Shown: positions 15,750 to 25,167, numbered from the stretch's first letter. The stretch is DNA of 38,740 bases from Candidatus Izemoplasma acidinucleici (GCA_004195325.1 SDWO01000118.1:1-38740), one strand, 5' to 3'. Numbers and translations are program-made. Notes: generated from the sequence alone by a model not told the origin.

Positions 15750-17762
15750 ATGGAAATAAATTTAGGTAATATTTTTATTGAACTACCAAAATATCCTAAG
15801 TTTCAAGAAGGAATCAGAAGAGCTCCAAAAAGAGAGTTTGTTTTAACAAAGACAGAAACAGAGTTAGCACTTAAGAATGCTTTAAGATATGTACCTAAGA
15901 AATGGCATGAAGAATTAGCTCCTGAATTTTTAGAAGAACTACTGACAAAAGGGAGAATTTACGGATATCGTTTTAGACCAACAAAAGAAATAAAAGGATT
16001 ACCAATTGAACAATATGAAGGTATCACTTTAGAAGGTAAAGCATTCCAGGTAATGATCGATAACAATCTTGATTTTGAGATTGCGTTATACCCATATGAA
16101 TTAGTGACTTATGGAGAAACCGGAAGAGTATTACAAAACTGGATGCAGTATCATGTTGTAAAACAGTACCTTAAAGAAATGAATAATGAACAAACACTTG
16201 TCTTAATGAGTGGACATCCATTAGGTCTATTTAAATCAAGTCTCAATTCGCCAAGAGTTATCCTTACAAATGGATTAATGATTGGACAATTTAACGACTC
16301 GGATAATTGGAATAGAGCAGCTCAATTAGGTGTTGCAAGTTACGGACAAATGACTGCTGGTGGATGGATGTATATCGGACCACAGGGTATTGTTCATGGA
16401 ACATATAGTACATTACTAAACGCTGGAAGAAGCAAATTAGGAATTCCAGAAAAAGATGATTTGGCCGGAAAACTATTTATAACTAGTGGACTTGGAGGAA
16501 TGAGTGGAGCGCAAGGTAAAGCCGTTGAAATTAGTGGTGGAGTAGGAATTATTGCCGAAGTTGATTACTCAAGAATAGAAACAAGATATACTCAAGGATG
16601 GGTATCTTATGTAGCTAGAACTCCAAAAGAAGCATTTGAAAAAGCACAAGAATACATGACGAAAAAACAACCAATTGCAATTGCCTTTCATGGTAATGTA
16701 GTTGAATTACTAGAATACGCTGTTAAAGAAAACAAACATATAGATTTACTAACAGATCAAACAAGTTGTCACGCTGCATACGAAGGTGGATACTGTCCAA
16801 TCGGAACTACATTTGAAGAACGTACAAATCTATTAAACACAGATAAAAGTACATTCAAGAAATTAGTTGATGAAGGACTAAAAAGACATTACAAAGCAAT
16901 CAAAGAGATAACAAAAAAAGGAACCTACTTTTTTGATTATGGAAATAGTTTTATGAAAGCAATATACGATGCTGGTGTTACTGAAATATGTAAGAACGGT
17001 GTGAATGATCTAGATGGATTTATCTGGGCATCTTATGTAGAAGATATTATGGGGCCAATATTATTTGATTATGGATATGGACCATTTAGATGGGTATGTC
17101 TAAGTGGATCAGATGAAGATCTTAAGAAAACTGATATGGCAGCTATGAACTGTATTGATAAAGACAGAAGATTCCAAGATTTAGATAATTACAACTGGAT
17201 TAAAGATGCAGAGAAAAACAAACTAGTTGTCGGAACAAAAGCTAGAATACTATATCAAGATGCAAATGGAAGACTAAAAATAGCCTTGAAATTTAATGAT
17301 ATGGTTAGAAACAATATAGTAGGACCAATCATGCTTGGTAGAGATCATCATGATACCGGAGGTACTGATTCTCCATTTAGAGAAACATCTAATATCAAAG
17401 ATGGTTCAAATATAATGGCGGAAATGTCAACACATGTAGCTCTTGGAAATGCATCAAGAGGTATGAGTTTAGTAGCGCTACATAATGGTGGTGGAGTAGG
17501 TATCTCGAAATCAATAAACGGTGGATACGGTATGGTTCTAGATGGCTCTGAACGTGTAGATGAGATATTAAAAAGTGCCGTGTTGTTTGACGTTATGGGC
17601 GGAGTAAGTAGACGTGCATGGGCAACGAACGACCACGCAATTGAGACTTCAATAGAATACAATAACCAAGAGAACAACTCACATATTACGATCCCTCATC
17701 TATCAGATGAAGATTACATAAAAGAACTTGTAAACAACAAATACAAAAAAGGTGGATTATAA
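15750..17762 (+). CDS. hutU: Urocanate hydratase, long form
   Basis: A 670-residue urocanase adding water to urocanate to give 4-imidazolone-5-propanoate, using tightly bound NAD+ as electrophile. GLGGMSGAQGKA is the NAD-binding loop. Further conserved blocks are TNGLMIGQF, GQMTAGGWMYIGPQGIVHGT, DQTSCHAAYEGGYCPIG and GPIMLGRDHHDTGGTDSPFRE. It is about 115 residues longer than the common bacterial enzyme (about 555) and matches the length of the animal UROC1-like long form. The ATG at 15750 is chosen because AAGGAGG (15735-15741) precedes it; the longer frame from 15711 runs inside hutH. It starts 1 nt after the hutH stop. Confidence 0.95.
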   Translation: MEINLGNIFIELPKYPKFQEGIRRAPKREFVLTKTETELALKNALRYVPKKWHEELAPEFLEELLTKGRIYGYRFRPTKEIKGLPIEQYEGITLEGKAFQVMIDNNLDFEIALYPYELVTYGETGRVLQNWMQYHVVKQYLKEMNNEQTLVLMSGHPLGLFKSSLNSPRVILTNGLMIGQFNDSDNWNRAAQLGVASYGQMTAGGWMYIGPQGIVHGTYSTLLNAGRSKLGIPEKDDLAGKLFITSGLGGMSGAQGKAVEISGGVGIIAEVDYSRIETRYTQGWVSYVARTPKEAFEKAQEYMTKKQPIAIAFHGNVVELLEYAVKENKHIDLLTDQTSCHAAYEGGYCPIGTTFEERTNLLNTDKSTFKKLVDEGLKRHYKAIKEITKKGTYFFDYGNSFMKAIYDAGVTEICKNGVNDLDGFIWASYVEDIMGPILFDYGYGPFRWVCLSGSDEDLKKTDMAAMNCIDKDRRFQDLDNYNWIKDAEKNKLVVGTKARILYQDANGRLKIALKFNDMVRNNIVGPIMLGRDHHDTGGTDSPFRETSNIKDGSNIMAEMSTHVALGNASRGMSLVALHNGGGVGISKSINGGYGMVLDGSERVDEILKSAVLFDVMGGVSRRAWATNDHAIETSIEYNNQENNSHITIPHLSDEDYIKELVNNKYKKGGL

Positions 17763-18721
17763 TGAAAATAGTACAATGTGTTCCTAACTTCAGTGAAGGT
17801 AGAGACTTAGAAAAAATTGAAAGAATAGTTGAAGTCCTAAAAAACAAAGAAGGATTCAAACTTGTAAGCTATGAACCAGATGGAGACTACAATAGAACAG
17901 TTGTAACTTTATTAGGTGATCCATTAAAAATAATTGATGCAGTTGTAGAATTCGTAGGAATAGTAGAACAAGAAGTTGATATGAATACTCAATCAGGAGA
18001 ACATCCTAGAATGGGTGCTGTTGATGTAATTCCATTTATTCCTATTAGTGAAGTAACAATGGAAGAATGTGTAGAGTACGCAAATATAATTGCCAAGAAG
18101 GTTAATGAAGCATACAACATACCAATCTTCATGTACGCAGAAGCTGCTAATGAAAAGAAAAGAGTAAAATTACCTACAATCAGAAAAGGTGAATTTGAAG
18201 GAATGAAAGAAAAAATTAAGGATCCTAAATGGGCTCCTGATTATGGACAACCTGAAATACACCCTACATTTGGAGTAATTGGAGTCGGAGCTCGTATTCC
18301 ATTAATAGCATTTAACATTGATTTAATGACAGAAGATACTAAAGTTGCTAACAACATCGCAAAAGCGATTAGATTCACTAGTGGTGGGTTTAGACATATT
18401 CAAGCAGGTCCTGTATACTTAGATACTAGAGGACACGTTCAAGTGACGATGAATATTCTAGACTACAAAAAGAATCCATTATATAGAATATTAGAAACGG
18501 TTAAAATGGAAGCGAAACGTTATAATGTAGATGTGCCTAGTTGTGAACTTGTAGGATTAATGCCTAAAGGTACAATAATAAACAGTTTAAAATACTACTA
18601 TGCAGTAGAAGGTAGAGTATGGGACAAAGAAATAACATTAGAAGAACTTACGCAGGAAGCTATCAAATACATCGGATTTAGAGATTTTGATGTATTAAAA
18701 ATTATTGAAGCAAATATCTAA
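17762..18721 (+). CDS. ftcD: Glutamate formimidoyltransferase
   Basis: A 319-residue enzyme that moves the formimino group of N-formimino-L-glutamate to tetrahydrofolate, releasing glutamate. It corresponds to the N-terminal transferase half of animal FTCD; the cyclodeaminase half is encoded separately by fchA. The N-terminus IVQCVPNFSEGRD is diagnostic. His81 in GEHPRMGAVDVIPFIP matches the catalytic His82 of pig FTCD. FGVIGVGARIPLIAFNIDL is the second conserved block. The start overlaps the hutU stop by one base (TAATG), so translation is coupled; AAGGTGG is the ribosome site. This fixes the THF-dependent route rather than the HutG/HutF routes. Confidence 0.96.
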   Translation: MKIVQCVPNFSEGRDLEKIERIVEVLKNKEGFKLVSYEPDGDYNRTVVTLLGDPLKIIDAVVEFVGIVEQEVDMNTQSGEHPRMGAVDVIPFIPISEVTMEECVEYANIIAKKVNEAYNIPIFMYAEAANEKKRVKLPTIRKGEFEGMKEKIKDPKWAPDYGQPEIHPTFGVIGVGARIPLIAFNIDLMTEDTKVANNIAKAIRFTSGGFRHIQAGPVYLDTRGHVQVTMNILDYKKNPLYRILETVKMEAKRYNVDVPSCELVGLMPKGTIINSLKYYYAVEGRVWDKEITLEELTQEAIKYIGFRDFDVLKIIEANI

Positions 18722-18736
18722 TTTGGGGGTACTTTT

Positions 18737-19981
18737 ATGAAGATACATACATTGATTTACAATATTGGAAATCTATATACTCCACAAGGAGAATTTAGAA
18801 GAGGAAAAGATATGAACGATATCTTTCATATTAAGAATGCCTATATCGTAATCGAAAATGATAGGATTACTCATATTGGTTCAGGAGACTACAAAAAGTA
18901 TGTTAACTCAGAAACAAATCTCTTTGACGCAAAAGGAATGATCGCTCTACCCGGCTTTGTAGACTCTCACACTCATTTAGTATTTGGGGGAAGCAGAGAA
19001 CACGAATTCAGCAAAAAGATTCAAGGTGTCCCATATTTAGACATCTTAAAATCAGGTGGTGGAATCTTAAGCACAGTAGAGATGACAAGAAAATTATCTT
19101 TTGATGAACTATATAATAAATCAATAGGTTCTCTTTACGAACTTGCTTCTTATGGTGTTACAACGCTTGAGGCAAAAAGTGGATATGGGTTAAATAGAGA
19201 AACTGAATTTAAACAATTAGATATAATCAATAAATTAGATAAAGAAACACCTTTCACGATTATCCCAACATATTTAGGGGCTCATGCGGTACCTAAAGGT
19301 TTTGATAAGGAATCATATATAGAATCACTGTTTTTAGACATTGAAGAAGTAGGCAAAACGAAAAAAGCTAAATTCATAGATGTATTCTGTGAAGATAGTG
19401 TATTCAATGTTGAAGACTCTAAACGAATATTACAAAAAGGAATTGATAATGGATTACTAGTTAAAATCCACGCTGATGAAATAGTAAGCCTAGGTGGAGC
19501 TGGTTTAGCTGTTGATCTGAATGCTAAAAGCGCAGATCACTTAATGGCTATTAGTGATGAGGATATTAAAAGAATATCAAAAAGTAATACAGTCGCAAAT
19601 CTTTTACCAAGTACCTCATTCTATTTAAATAAAGCATATGCACCAGCTAGGAAACTAATTGATCAAAACGCAATTGTATCGTTAAGTAGTGACTTTAATC
19701 CTGGTAGTAGTCCAAGTGAAAACTTCCAATTTATGTCTCAGCTAGGCTGTATTAAACTTAGAATGACACCTGAAGAAGTATTAACAGCTACTACAATAAA
19801 TGGAGCATATAATTTAGGGATGCAAGAAGATATCGGATCTTTGGAAGTTGGTAAAAAAGCAGATATAGTTATTATGGATGCGGAAAATTTAGAGTATATT
19901 TATTATCACTATGGAATTAATCATACAAAACATGTTTTTAAAAACGGAACACAAATAATGAAAGATAGACGATTTAACTAA
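18737..19981 (+). CDS. hutI: Imidazolonepropionase
   Basis: A 414-residue amidohydrolase-fold enzyme that opens the imidazolone ring to give N-formimino-L-glutamate. The metal-binding HxH is in DSHTHLVFGGSREHEF near residue 77. GGGILSTVEMTR and EAKSGYGL are family blocks. Further metal ligands lie in KIHADEIVSLGGAGLA and KSADHLM, with the Asp in LSSDFNPGSSP. The C-terminal VGKKADIVIMDAEN strand is typical of amidohydrolases. GGGGGT upstream is the ribosome site and the gap to ftcD is 15 nt. In pathway order it acts before ftcD although it comes after it in the operon. Confidence 0.97.
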   Translation: MKIHTLIYNIGNLYTPQGEFRRGKDMNDIFHIKNAYIVIENDRITHIGSGDYKKYVNSETNLFDAKGMIALPGFVDSHTHLVFGGSREHEFSKKIQGVPYLDILKSGGGILSTVEMTRKLSFDELYNKSIGSLYELASYGVTTLEAKSGYGLNRETEFKQLDIINKLDKETPFTIIPTYLGAHAVPKGFDKESYIESLFLDIEEVGKTKKAKFIDVFCEDSVFNVEDSKRILQKGIDNGLLVKIHADEIVSLGGAGLAVDLNAKSADHLMAISDEDIKRISKSNTVANLLPSTSFYLNKAYAPARKLIDQNAIVSLSSDFNPGSSPSENFQFMSQLGCIKLRMTPEEVLTATTINGAYNLGMQEDIGSLEVGKKADIVIMDAENLEYIYYHYGINHTKHVFKNGTQIMKDRRFN

Positions 19982-19990
19982 GGAGATATT

Positions 19991-20626
19991 ATGTTAAAAG
20001 AATTAACGGTAGAGAATTTTGTAAATGAAGTAGATTCAAAAAGTCCAGCACCAGGTGGTGGAAGCGTTAGTGCTCTTGCCTCTAGTTTAGGATTTGGATT
20101 AACAAGAATGGTAGGACATTTAAGTGTCGGTAAAAAGAAATTTAGAGCATTAGATGAAGAAGTTCAAAACAAATTCAAAGATATTATAAAGGATTTTGAG
20201 TCTATGAAGAATGAAATGGTTGAATTAATAGACAAGGATACAGATGCATTTAATCTAATCATGGCTGGATTTAAACTTCCAAAAGAAACAGAAGAAGAAA
20301 AGACGTATAGAAATCTTAAAATAGAAGAGGGTACATTAGAAGCGATAAAAGTGCCTTTTAGAGTAGCTGAACTAAGTTTACAAGGACTTAAGCAATTAGA
20401 ATATATTTTAAAGTATGGTAATAAGAACACGTTAAGTGATTTAGGAGTAAGTGCATTACTACTTCAAGCAGGTCTTGAAGGTGCTATCCTGAATGTTAAA
20501 ATTAACATCCCTGGAATTAGCGATAATGAGACAAAAGAATATTATATTTCCAAATCACAAACTATTTTAAATGAAGGTAATAAACTTAAGAATGAAGTTC
20601 TTGAAATAGTACACAGCAAACTATAG
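19991..20626 (+). CDS. fchA: Formimidotetrahydrofolate cyclodeaminase
   Basis: A 211-residue enzyme that converts 5-formimino-THF to 5,10-methenyl-THF plus ammonia, feeding the one-carbon pool. The signature KSPAPGGGSVSALASSLGFGL near residues 17-37 is diagnostic of the FCD/FchA fold, followed by a helical bundle of expected length (about 210). AAGGAG precedes the ATG and the gap to hutI is 9 nt. It closes the operon, which now encodes all five steps from histidine to glutamate, two ammonia and methenyl-THF. A terminator directly follows. The same enzyme could serve purine or glycine fermentation, but the context is clearly histidine breakdown. Confidence 0.95.
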   Translation: MLKELTVENFVNEVDSKSPAPGGGSVSALASSLGFGLTRMVGHLSVGKKKFRALDEEVQNKFKDIIKDFESMKNEMVELIDKDTDAFNLIMAGFKLPKETEEEKTYRNLKIEEGTLEAIKVPFRVAELSLQGLKQLEYILKYGNKNTLSDLGVSALLLQAGLEGAILNVKINIPGISDNETKEYYISKSQTILNEGNKLKNEVLEIVHSKL

Positions 20627-20648
20627 AAACTCCTTTTGGAGTTTTTTT
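20627..20648 (+). terminator. Terminator of the hut operon
   Basis: AAACTCC (20627-20633), loop TTTT, GGAGTTT (20638-20644), T-run to 20648. Confidence 0.87.
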
Positions 20649-20706
20649 AGTAGTTTCCTTTTAAAAAGCGGTACTATTTAGTAAAATATTGATATGAGGT
20701 GATTGT

Positions 20707-21837
20707 ATGAACTACCTAGAGCAATTTCTTAAAGATGAGTCGTATATTGGTATTCTTTTAATATTAGATAAGGATTTACACATTACTGATTCGAACAACA
20801 GTTTTAAAGAGCTTACAGGTTATGCTGAGTTTGAATTAAGTAAAATGAAATTTGTTGATTTGATTTTACCATCAGATAAATCATTGTTTTATGATGTTCT
20901 ATACGATAGTTTAGTTACACAAGACATCACTATAAAACTATATAATAAAACTGGAGCTTTTCGATTTTTCTCAATTATAGTTCAAACTTTTGGAGATCAT
21001 TTCTTAGTTGTCGGAAACCCAATAAAGAAGGATTTTATTGGATATGATTATCATACTGAAATGGATTCATTTAGCAACGAACACTTCAATGATATAGAAG
21101 TTGATGATATTAGCGAATTTATAGGGTTTGACAGTGAGGCGTTTTTGTTCATTCTTGATTCTCTACCAATTGATATTTGGATCAAAAATAAATATGGAAA
21201 ATACATATATGTGAATAAGACATTCACATCACACACAGGACTAAATTATCAAGATACTAAAGGGAAGAATGACTTTGAACTATTTGAACCTGATATTGCA
21301 AAAGAGTTCGATGCTAGTGATAATACGGCTATCGAATCAAAAGAGCAACTAAACTATGTATTTGAATCAAAAAGCGATAAACTTCTAACTTGGACAGAAG
21401 TAACAAAAATTCCGATTTTTAATAAAGAGGAGAAATATATAGGAATTATTGGTTATAGCGTAGATATTTCTGACTATAAGAAACTTGAATCACTTCATAA
21501 GACGGATGCGCAAAGGTACCAACAACTATTCACTAGATTAGAAGATCTAGTTTTTGAGATTGACAACCATGGAAATGTTTTATTTATAGCTGGAGATTTG
21601 GTTAAAGATCTTAATATAGATGTAAAAGTTAGTAATGCAGCTAGACTTTTTATTACAAGGCAGAGCAATCTTGGCATTGAAGAAAAAATAAAATTAGCTT
21701 TAAATGGTACTGATGTAGACTTCTTGATCAAAATAGGGGAAAATGATGTACGCATAAACCTATACCCAGTAGTTAACCAAGAAGGGGTAATGAATATAAT
21801 AGGGTTCGGAAAAATTGTAGGTGGAGAAAATGAATAA
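20707..21837 (+). CDS. Multi-PAS sensor protein without an output domain
   Basis: A 376-residue soluble protein built of PAS-like repeats. PAS 1 spans about residues 10-108 (LLILDKDLHITDSNNSFKEL opening). PAS 2 spans about 150-262, with the classic DIWIKNKYGKYIYVNKTF opening and ending IIGYSVDISDYKKLE. A third, more divergent PAS-like segment spans about 270-370 (LVFEIDNHGNVLFIAG). There is no kinase, GGDEF or transmembrane segment. The gene overlaps the next one by 8 nt. The obvious inference is that it senses a ligand and acts on the GGDEF-HD-GYP protein encoded downstream, either directly or through shared PAS contacts. GAGGTGAT is the ribosome site. Confidence 0.78.
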   Translation: MNYLEQFLKDESYIGILLILDKDLHITDSNNSFKELTGYAEFELSKMKFVDLILPSDKSLFYDVLYDSLVTQDITIKLYNKTGAFRFFSIIVQTFGDHFLVVGNPIKKDFIGYDYHTEMDSFSNEHFNDIEVDDISEFIGFDSEAFLFILDSLPIDIWIKNKYGKYIYVNKTFTSHTGLNYQDTKGKNDFELFEPDIAKEFDASDNTAIESKEQLNYVFESKSDKLLTWTEVTKIPIFNKEEKYIGIIGYSVDISDYKKLESLHKTDAQRYQQLFTRLEDLVFEIDNHGNVLFIAGDLVKDLNIDVKVSNAARLFITRQSNLGIEEKIKLALNGTDVDFLIKIGENDVRINLYPVVNQEGVMNIIGFGKIVGGENE

Positions 21838-23833
21838 ATTAGATTCATTGTTTAAATCATTCAGCGAAGTTATAAATGATAGATTTGCTATCTTTGACGA
21901 TTTAAACAAATTGATTTATGTTTCTAACATTGAACAAGAGATTATTAAAAAAATTAAAATGAAAATCACTCATAATTTTGAAACAGCATATGAAGGAAAT
22001 ATAATGTTGATTGTCAAAACCTTCCTATTTGAAGGAAAACAATATAAAGTTGTATCATGTAAAAGCATTGAAGAGCAGATTAGATTTGAAGATCCATTTT
22101 TGAATAGAGTCGCATTCTTATATGATGACGCCCCTTATTCAATAGGGATTACTAAGAATGGAGAAGTAATATATAGAAATAACTTCACTGCTGACTTAAT
22201 AAGTTTAAGCTATGAAGAAAAGAACACGAAACCATTGTTTGAATCTGTTATTGATCGTGATAAACCTTTATTAGCCAAAGCGATAGAGGAAAGTTTAAGA
22301 TTACCGCAAGACATATATGTAACACTTGTGTCAGGAGTGCAAATTTATATAACTATTAGTTCAAATGAGTTTATGTACTTAGGAGAAAAATACAAAATAA
22401 TTACAATTACAGATTTAAGTGAAATGAAACGAAGTGAAGTAAAAGCAATTACTGAAAAAGATTATCTAGATCGCACCTTAGAATCTATCAGTGAAGGTAT
22501 TATACTGTTGGATTACGATTATAAAATTACTTTATTTAATTCTGTTGCAGAATCATTGTTATCTAAAAATAAACTACAAGTTCTTTATAAAAAGATAAAT
22601 GATGTACTAGTATTTACAGATGATAATTTCAAACAGATTGATATTACAAATATAGAAGACAGAACAATTGAAGGCTTTTCCATATCTGAAGATGGTCTCA
22701 TGAGAAATCTGAAATTGAGTATTTCCAGTATTACATCTATAGAAAAACAGCATTTGGGAAAAGTTTTAGTATTAACTGATTTATCAGAAACAAAAAGAAG
22801 AGAAGAAGAGATACTGTATTTGAGCTATCATGATGTTTTAACTGGGATTTATAATAGAACTTTCTTTGAAGAGGAAATAAAGCGTTTAGATACAGTCAGA
22901 AGTCTCCCTCTAGCTGTTATAATGGGAGATTTAAATGGGTTGAAGCTTACGAACGATGTTTTTGGTCATCATACAGGAGATGAATTATTAAGGAAATCTG
23001 CTGAAATTCTAAAACAAGCAACAAGATCTGAAGATATATTAGCAAGATGGGGTGGAGATGAATTTATTATTCTACTTCCAAATACAAATGATGAATCAGT
23101 TCATATGATCATGGACCGTATTAACAGAAAATTCGGGACAGAATTATCTGTGTCAAAAAGAGGGATATCACCAAGTATATCTTTAGGCTTTGGTGTCAAG
23201 GAACTTGAGGGTACGGAAATAGATGAAGTGATTTCTATTGCTGAGAAAAACATGTATAAACAAAAAATGTTGTCCAAGGAAAGTGTATATAGTGGCGCTG
23301 TTACATCAATGAAGACTGTTTTATTTGAGAAAAGCAATGAAACAGAAGAACATACAAATCGTCTATACAAAATGTGTAAAGTTGTTGCAGAAAAATATAA
23401 TATCACGACAGAGGAGCATAATGAACTTGAATTATTATGTATGCTTCACGATATTGGGAAAATTGGGATTGATGATTCCATCTTAAAAAAACCAGGTCCA
23501 CTAAATGAACTTGAGTGGATTGAAATGAAACGACATTCTGAAATAGGGTTTAGAATTGCACAGGCAATACCAGAACTCAAAACTGTAGCACTTCTTATAC
23601 TTTATCATCATGAGAAATTTGATGGTTCTGGTTACCCAAAACAATTGAAAGCATATGATATCCCATTATTAAGTAGAATAATTTGTGTTGCTGATGCTTA
23701 TGACGCTATGACAAATGATAGGGTATATAGAAAAGCATTGTCCAAAACTGTCGCAATCAATGAGTTAAAACAAAATTCTGGAACACAGTTTGATCCAGAA
23801 GTAGTAAAGATATTTTTATCTACTATAAAATAA
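21830..23833 (+). CDS. PAS-GGDEF-HD-GYP cyclic-di-GMP enzyme
   Basis: A 667-residue soluble signalling enzyme. PAS-like domains occupy about residues 95-200 and 215-325. The GGDEF domain follows with an intact active site G408-G-D-E-F412 and an intact inhibitory I-site R399-S-E-D402 five residues before it, so it should make c-di-GMP and be product-inhibited. The C-terminal HD-GYP phosphodiesterase is also intact: HD at 540-541 and HHEKFDGSGYP at 593-603. One protein thus both makes and breaks c-di-GMP, presumably switched by PAS input. I chose the ATG at 21830 (GGTGGAG before it) over the GTG at 21821. It overlaps the upstream PAS gene by 8 nt. Confidence 0.93.
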   Translation: MNKLDSLFKSFSEVINDRFAIFDDLNKLIYVSNIEQEIIKKIKMKITHNFETAYEGNIMLIVKTFLFEGKQYKVVSCKSIEEQIRFEDPFLNRVAFLYDDAPYSIGITKNGEVIYRNNFTADLISLSYEEKNTKPLFESVIDRDKPLLAKAIEESLRLPQDIYVTLVSGVQIYITISSNEFMYLGEKYKIITITDLSEMKRSEVKAITEKDYLDRTLESISEGIILLDYDYKITLFNSVAESLLSKNKLQVLYKKINDVLVFTDDNFKQIDITNIEDRTIEGFSISEDGLMRNLKLSISSITSIEKQHLGKVLVLTDLSETKRREEEILYLSYHDVLTGIYNRTFFEEEIKRLDTVRSLPLAVIMGDLNGLKLTNDVFGHHTGDELLRKSAEILKQATRSEDILARWGGDEFIILLPNTNDESVHMIMDRINRKFGTELSVSKRGISPSISLGFGVKELEGTEIDEVISIAEKNMYKQKMLSKESVYSGAVTSMKTVLFEKSNETEEHTNRLYKMCKVVAEKYNITTEEHNELELLCMLHDIGKIGIDDSILKKPGPLNELEWIEMKRHSEIGFRIAQAIPELKTVALLILYHHEKFDGSGYPKQLKAYDIPLLSRIICVADAYDAMTNDRVYRKALSKTVAINELKQNSGTQFDPEVVKIFLSTIK

Positions 23834-23857
23834 AAAAGGCTAATTTTAGCCTTTTTT
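23833..23857. terminator. Bidirectional terminator, GGDEF-HD-GYP and BFD-like genes
   Basis: AAAAAGGCTA (23833-23842), loop ATTT, TAGCCTTTTT (23847-23856). It overlaps both stop codons. Confidence 0.87.
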
Positions 23858-24070
23858 TAGTTCGTCATTTATTACATCTTCTACAAATGGTTGGCATAAC
23901 CCACAACCACTTCCTGCATCAGTTGCTTGTTTTATGCTAATAAAGCGTCGTCTTCCATTACGCACTTCTTTTCTTATTCTTCGCTCTGTGACTTGTTTAC
24001 AATAACAAAGGACACCGTCTTGATCAGCTAGATGTTTTTTTAATAATAAATATCCTTCTCTTTTATCCAT
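23846..24070 (-). CDS. BFD-like [2Fe-2S]-binding small protein
   Basis: A 74-residue protein with the BFD-like domain pattern: CYC at about residues 22-24 and CGLC at about 56-59, the C-x-C...C-x2-C ligand set of bacterioferritin-associated ferredoxin, NirB and the Fer2_BFD family. The segment KQVTERRIRKEVRNG between them is the typical helix. It is Arg/Lys-rich, and stands alone without a bacterioferritin or NAD(P)H reductase beside it. AAGGTG upstream sets the ATG at 24070. It could hand electrons to an iron-storage protein or carry a cluster, but which is not visible. It is transcribed towards the signalling gene and shares its terminator. Confidence 0.8.
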   Translation of the reverse strand: MDKREGYLLLKKHLADQDGVLCYCKQVTERRIRKEVRNGRRRFISIKQATDAGSGCGLCQPFVEDVINDELKKG

Positions 24071-24147
24071 ATTATATCACCTTTTTCACTTATATATTGT
24101 ATAATAAAGTGAATTGAAATGAAAGTAGTTTGATAAGGAGTTTTATA

Positions 24148-25161
24148 ATGAGTAAAAACGCATACGTTACATTTATAATAAGAAATGATTCATTTTTACC
24201 AGGAGCACTGGTTTTTGGTTACGCACTGAGATTGCAAAAAACAGAGAATGATTTGGTTTGCATTGTCTCAGAAAATGTAAGTGAAATGGCAAAAAAATCA
24301 TTGGGATTAATATACGATAAAGTGATTACAGTTCCTGAGGTTTATGTACCTCATGAAAGAGGACACGAAAGACAAGACCGTCCATATCTCTTTTCTAGAT
24401 TTAATGCATTTAGACTTGGTAAAGATGGTGATTTGGGAACTGATTATGACAAAATAATTATTGCAGACTGTGATATATTACCTTTACACAATTATGACGA
24501 TCTTTTTAAGCTAAAAGCACCTGCTGGAATCATTAATGAGAAGAAAGAGAATTGCATGATATATGAGGACGGGAAGTATATAACCCCTGAAAGTGCATAT
24601 CTAGACGGAATGTGGAATTGGCATAAGATATATGAAGATATACCTCATGGAACTTTAATTCCTAAAGAAATTACTGAACGTATAAAAACAGATAAAACAA
24701 ATTTGGGAGTGCATTCATCTATATGCTTATATGAGCCTACAATGAAATTTTATAATTCGATTATGGATGACTTAGAAAACAAAGAAGTCCAAGAAGAAAT
24801 CAGTACATATAATTGGCCTGAAATGCAGTATATGTCTAATAAACTAAGTGGAAAATGGCACAATATGGATTTGAAGTATTCTTCTTTTAATGGGTACCCA
24901 GAAATCGAGTTCTTATATGGTACACATTTTGCAGGGTTGAAACCTTGGAGTATTAAAAATAGTAGTATCAAATCATTTGGAAAATTTGACGACTATAAAC
25001 TTTGGTATCACACGTATCTAAAGATGTGTGATCACATAGATGGGATTTTAGAACATCGCAAACTGAACAGATTATATAATTTTATTTCAAGAATGCTTGA
25101 GGATAAGAAGTATCAGTTTTATAAGACTTTTGTTCCACATTTATCACATTTTTTCGATTAA
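24148..25161 (+). CDS. Glycosyltransferase family 8 (glycogenin-like)
   Basis: A 337-residue GT-A fold retaining glycosyltransferase. N-terminal AYVTFIIRNDSFLPGALVFGYAL is typical of GT8 proteins. The metal/sugar-nucleotide DxD motif is DCD at about residues 107-109 in IIIADCDILPLHNYDDLF. A later KTNLGVHSSICLYEP segment replaces the FNAGVMLF block of classical members, and GTHFAGLKPW near the end fits the conserved HFxGxxKPW motif. No signal or membrane segment is seen. Donor and acceptor are unknown; an intracellular polysaccharide or lipid acceptor is possible. The ATG at 24148 follows AAGGAGT; an earlier ATA/ATG-like start at 24130 lacks a ribosome site. Confidence 0.85.
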   Translation: MSKNAYVTFIIRNDSFLPGALVFGYALRLQKTENDLVCIVSENVSEMAKKSLGLIYDKVITVPEVYVPHERGHERQDRPYLFSRFNAFRLGKDGDLGTDYDKIIIADCDILPLHNYDDLFKLKAPAGIINEKKENCMIYEDGKYITPESAYLDGMWNWHKIYEDIPHGTLIPKEITERIKTDKTNLGVHSSICLYEPTMKFYNSIMDDLENKEVQEEISTYNWPEMQYMSNKLSGKWHNMDLKYSSFNGYPEIEFLYGTHFAGLKPWSIKNSSIKSFGKFDDYKLWYHTYLKMCDHIDGILEHRKLNRLYNFISRMLEDKKYQFYKTFVPHLSHFFD

Positions 25162-25167
25162 ATAAAT

